This document shows, piece by piece, positions 43,202 to 51,913 of a DNA stretch of 64,000 bases. The stretch is from Anaeroglomus sp964550565 (lineage in GTDB: Bacteria > Planctomycetota > Phycisphaerae > Sedimentisphaerales > Anaerohalosphaeraceae). The position numbers and the translations under genes are program-made. The stretch lies in assembly GCA_964550565.1 (NCBI GenBank), contig CAZKAI010000003.1, positions 7,500 through 71,499 on the forward strand, read 5' to 3'. Position 1 is the first letter of the stretch, and each line of letters begins with the position of its first letter. The notes under the pieces are model-generated. The model ran no database searches, was not told the origin of the DNA, and worked only from the letters and a program-made list of their open reading frames with translations.

Positions 43202-45097
43202 TTAAACTCCAGCAACCGCGTTAAACTTGCAGGCTTGGGCACAGGCGCCGCAGCGTATGCATTTATCCGCGTCAATTTTATGAGGTTGTTTCCGTTCGCC
43301 TGTAATCGCCCCAACAGGACACTTCTTGGCACATAAGCCGCAGCCTTTGCACAATTCAGCCACAATTTCCGGGATCGCCAGCGCCTTGCACGCACCGGCA
43401 GGGCAGCGTTTCTGGAAAATATGAGCTTCGTATTCATGCCGGAAATAATTCAGTGTGCTCAGTACCGGGTTGGGGGCAGTCTTGCCCAGCCCGCACAGTG
43501 AGCCTTTCTGGACAGCTTCGGCCAGCGTCTGGAGCGTATCCAGCGTTTTCGCAGTAGCCTTGCCTTCCATAATCTGTTCCAGCAGAAGCAGCATCTGCTT
43601 GGTGCCTTCACGGCAGGGGATACACTTGCCGCACGACTCATTCTGCGTAAACCGCATGAAAAAGTGAGCAATCTGCACCATGCAGGTCTTGTTGTTCATC
43701 ACAACCAGACCGCCGGAGCCCACCATGGCACCAATCTTTTTGACGGTGTCAAAATCCAGCGGATAATCCAGATGCTCTTTAGTCAGGCACCCGCCGGACG
43801 GTCCGCCAATCTGGACGGCCTTGAAAGCATCCGGATCGATTTCGCCGGTCGCATCGGTTACGCCGCCGCCGATATCAAATACAATTTTCCGCAGCGTCGA
43901 GCCAAACGGAACTTCAATCAGCCCCGTATTGGCCACATGGCCGGTCAGGGCAAAGGTCTTGGTTCCCGGTGAGCCTTGCGTGCCGCTCTCACGATACCAG
44001 CCTGGCCCGTTGGTGATGATCAACGGGACACAGGCCAGAGTTTCTACGTTGTTAATGACCGTGGGCTTGCCCCATAATCCCGATTGTGCGGGGAATGGGG
44101 GTTTGGGCCGAGGCATTCCGCGTTGGCCTTCAATCGAAGCCATCAGGGCGGTCTCTTCGCCGCAAACAAATGCGCCGGCGCCTTCCATAACCTCACAGTC
44201 AAATGCCATGCCGCTGCCGAAGACATCTGTTCCCAGAATGCCCAGGCCGCGTGCATCTTCCACGGCCTTGCGTACCCGTTCCACTGCCAGCGGATATTCC
44301 GCCCGGACATAAACATACGCAAAATCCGCTTCAATCGCCCGACCTGCAATCATAATACCTTCGAGCACACGGTGCGGATTGCCTTCCATCAAACTGCGAT
44401 CCATAAAGGCACCCGGATCGCCTTCGTCACCGTTGCAGATGACATATTTCTTGTCGGATTTCTGCTGCAGGGTCAGTGCCCACTTTTTACCCGTGGGGAA
44501 ACCGCCGCCGCCCCGTCCTCGCAAACCCGACGCTGTAATTTCTTCACATGCCTGCTGGGCTGTCATCTTGGCATAAGCCCGGCGAGCCGCCTGATAACCG
44601 CCGCGTGCGATATATTCCCGGATATCTTCCGGATCAATATAACCGCAATCTCCCAGCTCAATACGTTTCTGCTGGGCATAGAAAGGAATTTCTTTCTGTG
44701 TGTGACAGACCTGGCCGTGTGCCGGATCCACATACAGCAGGCGTTCGACTTTGCTCTTGTCAATCAGCGTGGTTTTGATGATTTCCGCCGCATCCTCAGC
44801 CTTGACTTTAACATACAGGATACCTTCGGGTTCAACCGTGACCAGCGGGCCCATCTGGCAGAATCCCTGGCAGCCGCTCTTGCTCAGGTGAATCTGACCC
44901 TCATTGCAATCCTCAAGTACCACAACTGCGGTCAGCCCGTTGGCTTGGACTTCTTTTTTCAGGGCCTCAAAAACCTTCAATGATCCATTGGCTACACAGC
45001 CGGTACCCGCACAGATGATGATACGATGCTGGATGGGCTTTACCGCCTTGTCATAACCCTGTTTAATCTGTTCCAGACTTTGCATATCAGTAAGCAT
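43202..45097 (-). CDS. hydB: Bifurcating hydrogenase HydB (NuoF-like, FMN/NADH)
   Basis: Flavin subunit that exchanges electrons with NAD(H) and ferredoxin. The 631-residue protein has an N-terminal thioredoxin-like 2Fe-2S domain (CAGTGCVANGS, CQGFCQMGP). The NuoF core follows with GLRGRGGGGFPTGKKW and CNGDEGDPGAFMDR. A 4Fe-4S site CGKCIPCREGT and two C-terminal 4Fe-4S motifs (CKGCGLCAKKC, CIRCGACAQAC) complete it, the full set of HydB in trimeric bifurcating enzymes. Its ATG shares one base with the hydC stop. Confidence 0.95.
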   Translation of the reverse strand: MLTDMQSLEQIKQGYDKAVKPIQHRIIICAGTGCVANGSLKVFEALKKEVQANGLTAVVVLEDCNEGQIHLSKSGCQGFCQMGPLVTVEPEGILYVKVKAEDAAEIIKTTLIDKSKVERLLYVDPAHGQVCHTQKEIPFYAQQKRIELGDCGYIDPEDIREYIARGGYQAARRAYAKMTAQQACEEITASGLRGRGGGGFPTGKKWALTLQQKSDKKYVICNGDEGDPGAFMDRSLMEGNPHRVLEGIMIAGRAIEADFAYVYVRAEYPLAVERVRKAVEDARGLGILGTDVFGSGMAFDCEVMEGAGAFVCGEETALMASIEGQRGMPRPKPPFPAQSGLWGKPTVINNVETLACVPLIITNGPGWYRESGTQGSPGTKTFALTGHVANTGLIEVPFGSTLRKIVFDIGGGVTDATGEIDPDAFKAVQIGGPSGGCLTKEHLDYPLDFDTVKKIGAMVGSGGLVVMNNKTCMVQIAHFFMRFTQNESCGKCIPCREGTKQMLLLLEQIMEGKATAKTLDTLQTLAEAVQKGSLCGLGKTAPNPVLSTLNYFRHEYEAHIFQKRCPAGACKALAIPEIVAELCKGCGLCAKKCPVGAITGERKQPHKIDADKCIRCGACAQACKFNAVAGV

Positions 45098-45606
45098 TAG
45101 TTCCGTTCCTTTTTGATGATTTCATCGATAATGACCATCGCCGCTTCGGGCGTGACCTGGCCATGTACTTCTTCATTAACCGTCATCACCGGGGCCAGTC
45201 CGCAGGCACCCAGGCATGACACCGGCTGAACCGTAAACAGCATATCCGGCGTGGTGTTGTTCTCTGGCGTTACATTCAGCTTCTTGAACAGGGCGTCTTT
45301 AATCTTGCCTGAGCCTTTGACATGGCAGGCCGTGCCCTCGCAGATATGAATGACATACTTGCCTTTGGGTTTGAGGGCGAAATTGGCATAAAAGCTGGCA
45401 ACCCCGTACACCTTGGCAGGGGACACGCCCAGCGAGGTTGCGATAAACGCCATCACTTCTTCGGGTAAGTACCGGTATTCTTTCTGAACTTCCTGCAGAA
45501 TCGGAATCAGCCGCGATGGATTATGCTGATGTTTGTCGAGAATTCGGCATACCTTTTCAAACCGCCGAACCTGCTCTTGCTGAGCATTACAACACGATGA
45601 ACACAT
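45097..45606 (-). CDS. hydC: Bifurcating hydrogenase HydC (NuoE-like)
   Basis: A 169-residue small electron-transfer subunit with one 2Fe-2S cluster. The four ligands are in CEGTACHVKGS and SCLGACGLAP. The helical N-terminal part (LIPILQEVQKEYRYLPEEV) is typical of NuoE. The extreme N-terminus MCSSCCNAQQ has four Cys within six residues, an oddity that might bind metal or be a start-site artefact. AAAGGG lies 6 bases before the ATG. First gene of hydC-B-A-S-phosphatase. Confidence 0.94.
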   Translation of the reverse strand: MCSSCCNAQQEQVRRFEKVCRILDKHQHNPSRLIPILQEVQKEYRYLPEEVMAFIATSLGVSPAKVYGVASFYANFALKPKGKYVIHICEGTACHVKGSGKIKDALFKKLNVTPENNTTPDMLFTVQPVSCLGACGLAPVMTVNEEVHGQVTPEAAMVIIDEIIKKERN

Positions 45607-45665
45607 GATTATCCCTTTCTATACTGATCTTACTTGAAATTTTCCGTTTCGTCGCGGCTAAGTAC

Positions 45666-45747
45666 AGTGGCATTAACCACTTGCTTCTTTTGCTCGCGGA
45701 ATAATCATACCCGTTGGGTATATCTATAGACGCTGACCGTTGTCAGC
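45666..45747. promoter_or_regulatory. Three short palindromes upstream of hydC
   Basis: Perfect inverted repeats AGTGG-N6-CCACT (45666-45681), ATACCC-N3-GGGTAT (45707-45721) and GCTGAC-N4-GTCAGC (45732-45747) lie in the 188 bases between rex and hydC. None is followed by a T-tract and none fits the Rex consensus. They may be operators; I could not define a convincing promoter here. Confidence 0.4.
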
Positions 45748-45794
45748 TATCATTGGTATTAAGATTCAGAACGTTACAGAAATTTACCTGTATG

Positions 45795-46427
45795 TTATTT
45801 GCTTACTGCCTTTAATTTGCTTGATAAGACCGCCAGACTTGCCGCCAGATCAACCTGTTCCACAATGATGTTGCTGTCAACATTCAATTTGATTGGAGTA
45901 AAATTCCATATCGCATGAATACCGGCCTCTATCAATGTATCAGCGACCTGCTGGGCGACTTTACTCGGTACTGCCAGGATGCCGATTTGGATGTGCATCC
46001 TTTCCGTCAGGGAAGAAAGCACTTCGATATCAAACACGGGCTTGCCGTGGATTTTCATTCCGATAATCTCGGGATTGGAATCAAACGCAGCGACGATATT
46101 CAGGCCGTAACGGGCAAAACCGTCGTATCCCAGCAGGGCTTGTCCCAGATTGCCGGTCCCGACAAGAATGGCATCCCGCATATTGTCCCAGCCCAGCAGT
46201 TGCTCAATGGCCCCAATAAGCTCGCGGACATTAAATCCGACCGCAGGCTGACCGGTTACTCCAATCCCGGCCAAATCCTTTCGAACTTGGATTTGTTCAA
46301 GACCAAGACGGTCCGCAATCAGGGTGCTGCTGACGTGCTCGCTGGCTGGCTCAATCTCTTTGAGAATAGCCATATACAGCGGTAATCGTCGCACTGTTGG
46401 AACAGATACGCTGGTTAATTCTTTCAA
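45795..46427 (-). CDS. rex: Redox-sensing transcriptional repressor Rex
   Basis: Represses fermentation and hydrogenase genes until NADH/NAD+ rises. The 210-residue protein has an N-terminal winged helix (VPTVRRLPLYMAILKEI, then VSSTLIADRLGLEQIQVRKDLAGIG). A Rossmann NAD(H) domain follows with ILVGTGNLGQALLGYDGF and AAFDSNPEIIG. Both parts are the Rex hallmark. It lies between hydE and hydC on the same strand and has its own promoter, so it probably controls both hyd units and itself. Confidence 0.95.
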   Translation of the reverse strand: MKELTSVSVPTVRRLPLYMAILKEIEPASEHVSSTLIADRLGLEQIQVRKDLAGIGVTGQPAVGFNVRELIGAIEQLLGWDNMRDAILVGTGNLGQALLGYDGFARYGLNIVAAFDSNPEIIGMKIHGKPVFDIEVLSSLTERMHIQIGILAVPSKVAQQVADTLIEAGIHAIWNFTPIKLNVDSNIIVEQVDLAASLAVLSSKLKAVSK

Positions 46428-46454
46428 TTTCAGTTCTCCATATAAGAGTTTATA

Positions 46455-46478
46455 TTATCGATACCCTTATATCGATAA
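46455..46478. promoter_or_regulatory. Perfect 9+9 bp palindrome at the rex transcription start
   Basis: TTATCGATA-N6-TATCGATAA lies directly downstream of the rex -10 element (sharing one base), where a bound repressor would block initiation. It differs from the TTGTGA-type Rex box, so its binder is unknown. Confidence 0.5.
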
Positions 46479-46506
46479 ATATATATCATTTCTTAAAAGA
46501 AGTCAA
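46478..46506 (-). promoter_or_regulatory. rex promoter
   Basis: TTGACT (46501-46506), a 17-base spacer and TATATT (46478-46483) on the minus strand, about 50 bases before the rex ATG. Confidence 0.68.
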
Positions 46507-46514
46507 CATAAATA

Positions 46515-46532
46515 ATGTGAAATTTATCACTA
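46515..46532. promoter_or_regulatory. Rex-like operator 1
   Basis: ATGTGA-AATTTA-TCACTA matches the Rex pattern TTGTGA-N6-TCACAA at 10 of 12 positions, 8 bases upstream of the rex -35. Confidence 0.5.
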
Positions 46533-46575
46533 TATAATATTTAATAAGACTGTTAATAAATAATAACTATAAATA

Positions 46576-46593
46576 ATGCGACACATATCACAA
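46576..46593. promoter_or_regulatory. Rex-like operator 2
   Basis: On the minus strand TTGTGA-TATGTG-TCGCAT matches TTGTGA-N6-TCACAA at 10 of 12 positions, centred 61 bases from operator 1. The region 46428-46648 otherwise holds no gene. Confidence 0.4.
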
Positions 46594-46648
46594 TAATATT
46601 GAATTGGCGTGATAAAACAATATTTTTGAATGAAAAACAAAATATAGA

Positions 46649-47701
46649 CTATGTAGGTCTTTTAACTCTTCCACCCTGGCCGGTTCCAACCGTCCTGCCA
46701 ATAGAAGCAATTCGTCCCCGTAAACAGCCATTGCATTGTTCGGCCGTCTCGTTAATACAGGCCTTCCCAGGATAAATCTCATATTTTTCACGGTATTGTA
46801 CTGGAGTCAGGTTGGGCATCACGATATTGGCTCCCCGCATTAGCCCGAATTCCCGCCCGCTTTCCTTGTTAATCGTCGCAAGGGCGGTAGTACTGGGTAT
46901 ATTCGCATCCGGCCGGGCAAGTCGCGTCAGGGCGACTGCCTTATAGGTCATCAGTTCCGTATTCGGTACCTGTTCAACCGGATCAATATCAAAATGGATT
47001 TCACCGCGTCCCAAAGGTGTATTCGGGCTGGAAATAAATGGACCTACCCCAATCATGTCCAAATCCATAGTACTGAAAATATGGATATCATGTGCCAGCG
47101 TGGTATAAGTCTGGCCTGGAATACCAATCATCACTCCGCTGCCTGCTTCGTAACCCAGTTCCTGCAATTGCCGTAGGATTTCAAATCGATCCGATTTTTT
47201 CCCCGGAAGCGAGGGGTGAATTAATTCATATAAATGCGAATCCGAGGTCTCAAACCGCAGCAGATAGCGATCTGCCCCGGCCTGTTTCCAGAGTTTCAAT
47301 TCCTCATAGGGTCTTTCCCCCAGGCTGAGTGTTACAGCCAGCGGCGTCTGACTTTTGATTTCTCGAACCACCTCAGCCAGACAGTTGGCTTCAATCCCGT
47401 AATCTTCTCCCGCCTGCATGACCACAGTCCCATAGCCCAGCCGTACCGCCTTTAAAGCACACTCGATAATCTCCTCGCGCGTCATCCGATAGCGTTCGAT
47501 GGTTCGATTGCCTGCAGCCAGCCCGCAATAAGCACACCGACGCACACAGTAATTGGAAATTTCGATCAGTCCGCGCAGATGGACTTCATCGCCGACCGTG
47601 GCTTTGCGAACTTCATCTGCACGTGCCCAGAGTGACTCCAGGGCTTTGGGGTCGCTTTCTTTGAGCCATCGTTCTATTTCCTGCAGGGTAATCGGATTCA
47701 T
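46649..47701 (-). CDS. hydE: [FeFe]-hydrogenase maturase HydE (radical SAM)
   Basis: Radical-SAM enzyme that processes the Fe(CO)2(CN)Cys synthon toward the diiron site. The SAM cluster motif CVRRCAYC is near residue 52, followed by the partner motifs VVMQAGEDYG and SLGERPYEELK. GVMIGIPGQTYTTLAHDI and the C-terminal BATS-type region complete the 350-residue protein. The ATG shares one base with the hydF stop. Last gene of hydG-aspartase-hydF-hydE. Confidence 0.95.
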   Translation of the reverse strand: MNPITLQEIERWLKESDPKALESLWARADEVRKATVGDEVHLRGLIEISNYCVRRCAYCGLAAGNRTIERYRMTREEIIECALKAVRLGYGTVVMQAGEDYGIEANCLAEVVREIKSQTPLAVTLSLGERPYEELKLWKQAGADRYLLRFETSDSHLYELIHPSLPGKKSDRFEILRQLQELGYEAGSGVMIGIPGQTYTTLAHDIHIFSTMDLDMIGVGPFISSPNTPLGRGEIHFDIDPVEQVPNTELMTYKAVALTRLARPDANIPSTTALATINKESGREFGLMRGANIVMPNLTPVQYREKYEIYPGKACINETAEQCNGCLRGRIASIGRTVGTGQGGRVKRPT

Positions 47702-48945
47702 TACGATGCTTGTTCTTTCTGTTTAAATTGTCGATACACTTCTCGTGCCGCCGGGAATGGCTCCAGAGCACGCTCAAAAATGCCAAGGCTGTAGGCAATC
47801 ACCAGCCCATAATTGGTAATCGGAACACCCGCCTTGCGGCATTCAAGCAGCCGCGACAGCATCTGGCGCCGATTCCACATGCAGGCGCCGCAGTGAATAA
47901 TCAGCTTATACTTGCTGATGTCCTCCGGCCAGTCGCGTCCGGATAGAATCGTAAAATCAAGCTTACCCCCGACATAATGCGTCAGCCAGCGGGGAATTTT
48001 CACCCGTCCGATATCTTCACCAATCGGGTGATGGCTACACGCTTCGGCAATCAAAACCGGATCACCTGCTTTCAGGTTATCGACAGCCATTGCTCCGAGT
48101 GTCTGCGTTACAAGATCGCCTTTAAATCGGGCAAACAAAATCGAAAAGCTGGTCATGAGTACATTCTTGGGCGTATCCGCGGCAACCTTCAAAAACGCCT
48201 GCGAATCAGTCACCACCAGTTTCGGCGGTTCTTTCAGGTTGTCGATTGCCGCCCGCAGTTCCCGCTCTTTGACTACTATACAGCAGGCATCCCCATCCAG
48301 TAAATCCCGGATCGTCTGGACCTGCGGCAGAATCAGCCGGCCTTTGGGGGCCTCTTTATCAATCGGAACCACCAGAATCGCGGTCTGTCCCGGCCCGACC
48401 AGATCTGCGGCAATCTCAGGATTTTCAACAAACTCCGCAGGGGTGTTATCCAGCAGCGCCTGTCGAAATTCAGTCAGTCCCCGTTTTTCTTTGGCACTGA
48501 CCAAAAGCGTCGGCACTTTTTTATTCTGTAAAGAATCGATAATCTGTTGTTTCGGGCGAACCTGATCAATCTTATTGAACAGGGCAATATAAGGTATTTT
48601 CAGTTCAGCAAGCTGGTTGGCAATGGCCTCTTCGAAGCCTCCCCACAAACCATCGCTGACGATAACTGCCAAATCAGTCCGCTCAAACACCTTGCGTGTC
48701 CGGGTGATACGCAGTTGTCCCAGCGCCCCCTCATCATCGACCCCAGCCGTATCAATAAACACCACCGGCCCCAGCGGCAGCAGTTCCATCGGTTTCTCCA
48801 CAGGGTCGGTCGTGGTTCCTGCGTGTTCAGAAACAATCGAGACGTCCTGTCCGACAATCGCATTCAGCAGGCTGGATTTACCGACATTGCGTCTGCCGAA
48901 TAATCCGATATGAAGACGTAAGCTTTTTGGTGTTGCCTGATCCAT
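47701..48945 (-). CDS. hydF: [FeFe]-hydrogenase maturation GTPase HydF
   Basis: Scaffold that carries the 2Fe precursor and delivers it to apo-HydA. The 414-residue protein has an N-terminal Era-like GTPase (GRRNVGKSSLLNAI Walker A, TTTDPVEK switch I, DTAGVDDEG G3, NKID G4). A dimerisation domain and a C-terminal 4Fe-4S-binding domain (HHPIGEDIGR, then HCGACMWNRR) follow. The HCGAC/CxxC arrangement separates it from ordinary Era/Der GTPases. It follows the aspartase by 6 bases. Confidence 0.95.
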   Translation of the reverse strand: MDQATPKSLRLHIGLFGRRNVGKSSLLNAIVGQDVSIVSEHAGTTTDPVEKPMELLPLGPVVFIDTAGVDDEGALGQLRITRTRKVFERTDLAVIVSDGLWGGFEEAIANQLAELKIPYIALFNKIDQVRPKQQIIDSLQNKKVPTLLVSAKEKRGLTEFRQALLDNTPAEFVENPEIAADLVGPGQTAILVVPIDKEAPKGRLILPQVQTIRDLLDGDACCIVVKERELRAAIDNLKEPPKLVVTDSQAFLKVAADTPKNVLMTSFSILFARFKGDLVTQTLGAMAVDNLKAGDPVLIAEACSHHPIGEDIGRVKIPRWLTHYVGGKLDFTILSGRDWPEDISKYKLIIHCGACMWNRRQMLSRLLECRKAGVPITNYGLVIAYSLGIFERALEPFPAAREVYRQFKQKEQAS

Positions 48946-48951
48946 GTTTTT

Positions 48952-50388
48952 TTATGGTTTTGATTTCTTTTTGACATGACCCAACTGACAGACGGCCTCC
49001 GGGCTGATCATGGCCTCGAATCCCTGCTCTGTCAGCAGGTGCTGTTCTGTAACGAGCTGACGAATCGACTTGCCGGTTGACTGTGATTCTTTGGCAATCC
49101 GGGCACAAACATCATACCCGAGTTTGGGCAGCAGGGCGGTAACAACCGCCGTTGCGTTTTCCACGTATTGTTTGCACTGCTTACGATCAGCCTCGATGCC
49201 CTCAACGCAATATTTCCGTAATATATCACTTGCAACCGTCAGCAATTCTATGCTTTCCAGCAAATTAGCAGCAATGACAGGCAAAAAGGCATTCAATTCA
49301 AGGCTGCCCGCCGAACATGCCTGGACAATCACCACATCGTTGCCCATGACCTGCATCGCCGCCTGGCTGACCGATTCGGGAATAACAGGATTAACCTTGC
49401 CGGGCATAATAGACGAGCCGGCCTGTCGCGGCGGCAGAGTGATTTCTCGCAGCCCTCCCTCAGGTCCACTGGACAAAAGCCGTAAATCTCCGCTGATTTT
49501 CAACAGCGAGCTGGCACAGGCCTTCAGGATACCCGACACCTCCACAAACACATCTGTGTTCTGTGTGGCATCAATCAGGTTTTCCGCCCTGGCCAGCCCC
49601 AGCCCCGTCAAATCCCGCAAGGACTCTGTCACCCGGAAAATATAGTCACGCGGTGCAGACAGCCCCGAACCGATTGCTGTTCCGCCCAGATTCACAACCC
49701 GCAGCCGTTCAACGCATTTGTAAATACGCCAGCGGTCGCGATTGATGGCTTCTGCATACGCCGACATCTCCCGCCCAAGGGTGGTCAATACGGCATCCTG
49801 ATATTCTGTCCGTCCGATTTTTACGACGTCGGCAAATTCTTTTTCTTTTGCTTGAAATGCCTCCTGCAATGTGACCAGAGTTTTTTCAAGCTGCTGTATC
49901 GATTGGATTGCCGCCACCCGCAGCGCTGTCGGGAACGTATCATTGGTCGATTGATACCGGTTGATATCTTCCAGCGGATGAACGCGGTCATAGCTGCCCA
50001 GCGGCAGATTCAGGATTTGCAGCGCCCGGTTGGCCAGGACTTCGTTGACATTCATATTCAGACTGGTCCCGGCTCCGCCCTGAAACAAATCCACCCGGAT
50101 ATGTTCATCCAGTAACCCCGCAGCCATCTCGGCACTGGCCCGCAACATCGCATCGCCTTTAGCAGGCTCATTGGCCCATTCACCAAGTTCGATACATGTT
50201 TGAATGCAGGCCTGTTTGACAAGACCATAGGCACGGATAAACCCAGACGGTACCGGCCGTGATGAATAGGGAAAATTCACCATTGCGCGTGCTGTATGAA
50301 TCCCATAAAGCGCTTCTATCGGGATATCCATCCGCCCAAGCGAATCCTGTTCTGATCGATACATCTCGGCCATATCAGCAATAGACAT
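48952..50388 (-). CDS. aspA: Aspartate ammonia-lyase-like enzyme in the hyd operon
   Basis: Predicted to split aspartate into fumarate and ammonia. The fold is the aspartase/fumarase superfamily: early GIHTARAMVNFPYSSRPVP, STNDTFPTALRVA (substrate-binding), GRTEYQDAVLTTLGRE, and the catalytic lid GSSIMPGKVNPVIPES. GIHTARA and TEYQDAV favour aspartase over fumarase. ATG 50388 was chosen because it overlaps the hydG end by only 14 bases; ATGs at 50448 and 50373 are possible. Insertion between hydG and hydF recurs in other bacteria, and ammonia could serve the azadithiolate bridge, but that link is inference. Confidence 0.85.
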   Translation of the reverse strand: MSIADMAEMYRSEQDSLGRMDIPIEALYGIHTARAMVNFPYSSRPVPSGFIRAYGLVKQACIQTCIELGEWANEPAKGDAMLRASAEMAAGLLDEHIRVDLFQGGAGTSLNMNVNEVLANRALQILNLPLGSYDRVHPLEDINRYQSTNDTFPTALRVAAIQSIQQLEKTLVTLQEAFQAKEKEFADVVKIGRTEYQDAVLTTLGREMSAYAEAINRDRWRIYKCVERLRVVNLGGTAIGSGLSAPRDYIFRVTESLRDLTGLGLARAENLIDATQNTDVFVEVSGILKACASSLLKISGDLRLLSSGPEGGLREITLPPRQAGSSIMPGKVNPVIPESVSQAAMQVMGNDVVIVQACSAGSLELNAFLPVIAANLLESIELLTVASDILRKYCVEGIEADRKQCKQYVENATAVVTALLPKLGYDVCARIAKESQSTGKSIRQLVTEQHLLTEQGFEAMISPEAVCQLGHVKKKSKP

Positions 50389-51769
50389 CCCGTTTGCCGG
50401 ACCGGACCGCATCGAGCATTTTCGTGCTGCGTGTTTTCGGTTCGTCATCCATGCTGTTTAAGGTTTTTTCAATTAATTTAAAGCCCGCCTGCTTTGTCGC
50501 TTCCGATGCATAGTCCTGCAAGTACTCCAAAAACGTCGAAAGGGCATTCGGGTCGCAGTGTTCTTTTATCAATCCCGGCTTGGCCATATCCATAAAATCC
50601 TGTCCTGTCCGGCCCAAACGATAGCATCCCGTACAGAAAGAGGGAACATATCCTAATTCCGTAATATCCCGAATGACCTCATCCAGTCCCCGGTGGTCAC
50701 CCAGCGAGAACTGAGCCTCATCCAGCACATCCTTGCCTTCAACATAACCGCCGGGATTGGTGCGGGAGCCAGCCGATATCTGGGATACGCCCAGTGCAAA
50801 GGTTTCACGCCGCATATTCGGATTTTCGCGGGTGGACATGATGATCCCGGTATAGGGTACCGCCAGCCGTAAAATGGCCACAATCTTGCGAAACTCGATA
50901 TCTTCGACCGGTTTTGGCGGGTGGCTGGCCATATCCGATCCCGTTGCCGGCTCAAGCCGCGGAACGCTGATTGTGTGCGGCCCGACTCCAAACTTGGCTT
51001 CCAGATGATGAATATGCTGCATCAAGGCCAGCAGTTCATAACGCCAGTCGCACAGGCCAAACAAGACACCAATCCCCACATCGTCGATGCCGGCCTCCAT
51101 CGCCCGATCCATCGCAGACACCCGCCAGTCATAATCGGCTTTTTTCCCGCCCAGATGTACACCCTTGTAGGTCTGTCGATGATAGGTCTCCTGAAACAAT
51201 TGATACGTTCCGATTTTTGCAGCTTTGAGCTGTTTGAATTCTTCCAGTGTCAGCGGGGCTACATTCACATTGACCCGGCGTACCTCGCCCGGGCCGACTT
51301 TGACCGTATAAATCGTCTCAATCGACTTTAAAACGTATGAAAAACCTTCCTTCGGATAACTTTCCCCGGCCACCAGAAGGACACGTTTATGACCTTGTTT
51401 AACCAGTTCTTCGACTTCTTTATAAATCTCAGGTTGTGTCAGCGCTCTCCGTTTAACCTCTTTATTTCGAGCTCTGAACGCACAATATAAACACTCATTG
51501 CTGCACAGGTTGGAAATATACAAAGGTGCAAACAGCACCAGCCGCCGTCCATAAATGGTTTCTTTGACTTTTTTGGCCGCATCAAACAGTTTGGCCAGCA
51601 ATTCCGGATCACTGATGGTTGAAAGCACCGCAATATCCGGCAAATCCAACCCTTTCATTTCCAATGCTTTAGATATAATATCCTCGACTGCCGTCCGGTC
51701 TTTGCGAACCGCATGGCTCAGCGTCTGTTCAATTACTGAATCCTGAATAAAATCCGATTGTCCGTTCAT
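50375..51769 (-). CDS. hydG: [FeFe]-hydrogenase maturase HydG (radical SAM tyrosine lyase)
   Basis: Lyses tyrosine to p-cresol, CO and cyanide and builds the Fe(CO)2(CN)Cys synthon. The 464-residue protein has the SAM motif CSNECLYC near residue 88 and the C-terminal second-cluster motif CTGC with a third Cys exactly 22 residues on (CX2CX22C). Both are needed for function and set it apart from ThiH. LVAGESYPKEG and the TYHRQTYKGVH segment are also typical. First gene of the maturation unit. Confidence 0.96.
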   Translation of the reverse strand: MNGQSDFIQDSVIEQTLSHAVRKDRTAVEDIISKALEMKGLDLPDIAVLSTISDPELLAKLFDAAKKVKETIYGRRLVLFAPLYISNLCSNECLYCAFRARNKEVKRRALTQPEIYKEVEELVKQGHKRVLLVAGESYPKEGFSYVLKSIETIYTVKVGPGEVRRVNVNVAPLTLEEFKQLKAAKIGTYQLFQETYHRQTYKGVHLGGKKADYDWRVSAMDRAMEAGIDDVGIGVLFGLCDWRYELLALMQHIHHLEAKFGVGPHTISVPRLEPATGSDMASHPPKPVEDIEFRKIVAILRLAVPYTGIIMSTRENPNMRRETFALGVSQISAGSRTNPGGYVEGKDVLDEAQFSLGDHRGLDEVIRDITELGYVPSFCTGCYRLGRTGQDFMDMAKPGLIKEHCDPNALSTFLEYLQDYASEATKQAGFKLIEKTLNSMDDEPKTRSTKMLDAVRSGKRDVYC

Positions 51770-51810
51770 TTCTTATCATCTCCAAAATAACACAAAATCA
51801 AAAAACACAT

Positions 51811-51858
51811 AAAGAGCAGGTCGCAAATCAGAAATTAGCTATTTGCTTGCTGCTCTTT
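51811..51858 (-). terminator. Terminator-like hairpin in the hydG leader (possible attenuator)
   Basis: AAAGAGCAG/CTGCTCTTT and inner GCAAAT/ATTTGC form a long interrupted stem. On the minus strand ATGTG then TTTTTT follows; on the plus strand no T-tract follows. It sits between the hydG promoter and the hydG ATG. A ten-codon frame (MVGFSSVFDG) precedes it but shows no control-codon bias. Confidence 0.5.
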
Positions 51859-51913
51859 CATTATCCATCGAAAACAGATGAAAATCCAACCATCTTTTCG
51901 TATTTTACGTCAT

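Noticed and set aside
45732..45747. GCTGAC/GTCAGC repeat as the rex terminator
   Set aside because: No T-tract follows on the minus strand.
51858..51907. Ten-codon leader peptide (MVGFSSVFDG) for hydG attenuation
   Set aside because: No bias to a single amino acid, and short frames of this length arise by chance; kept only as a note in the hairpin entry.
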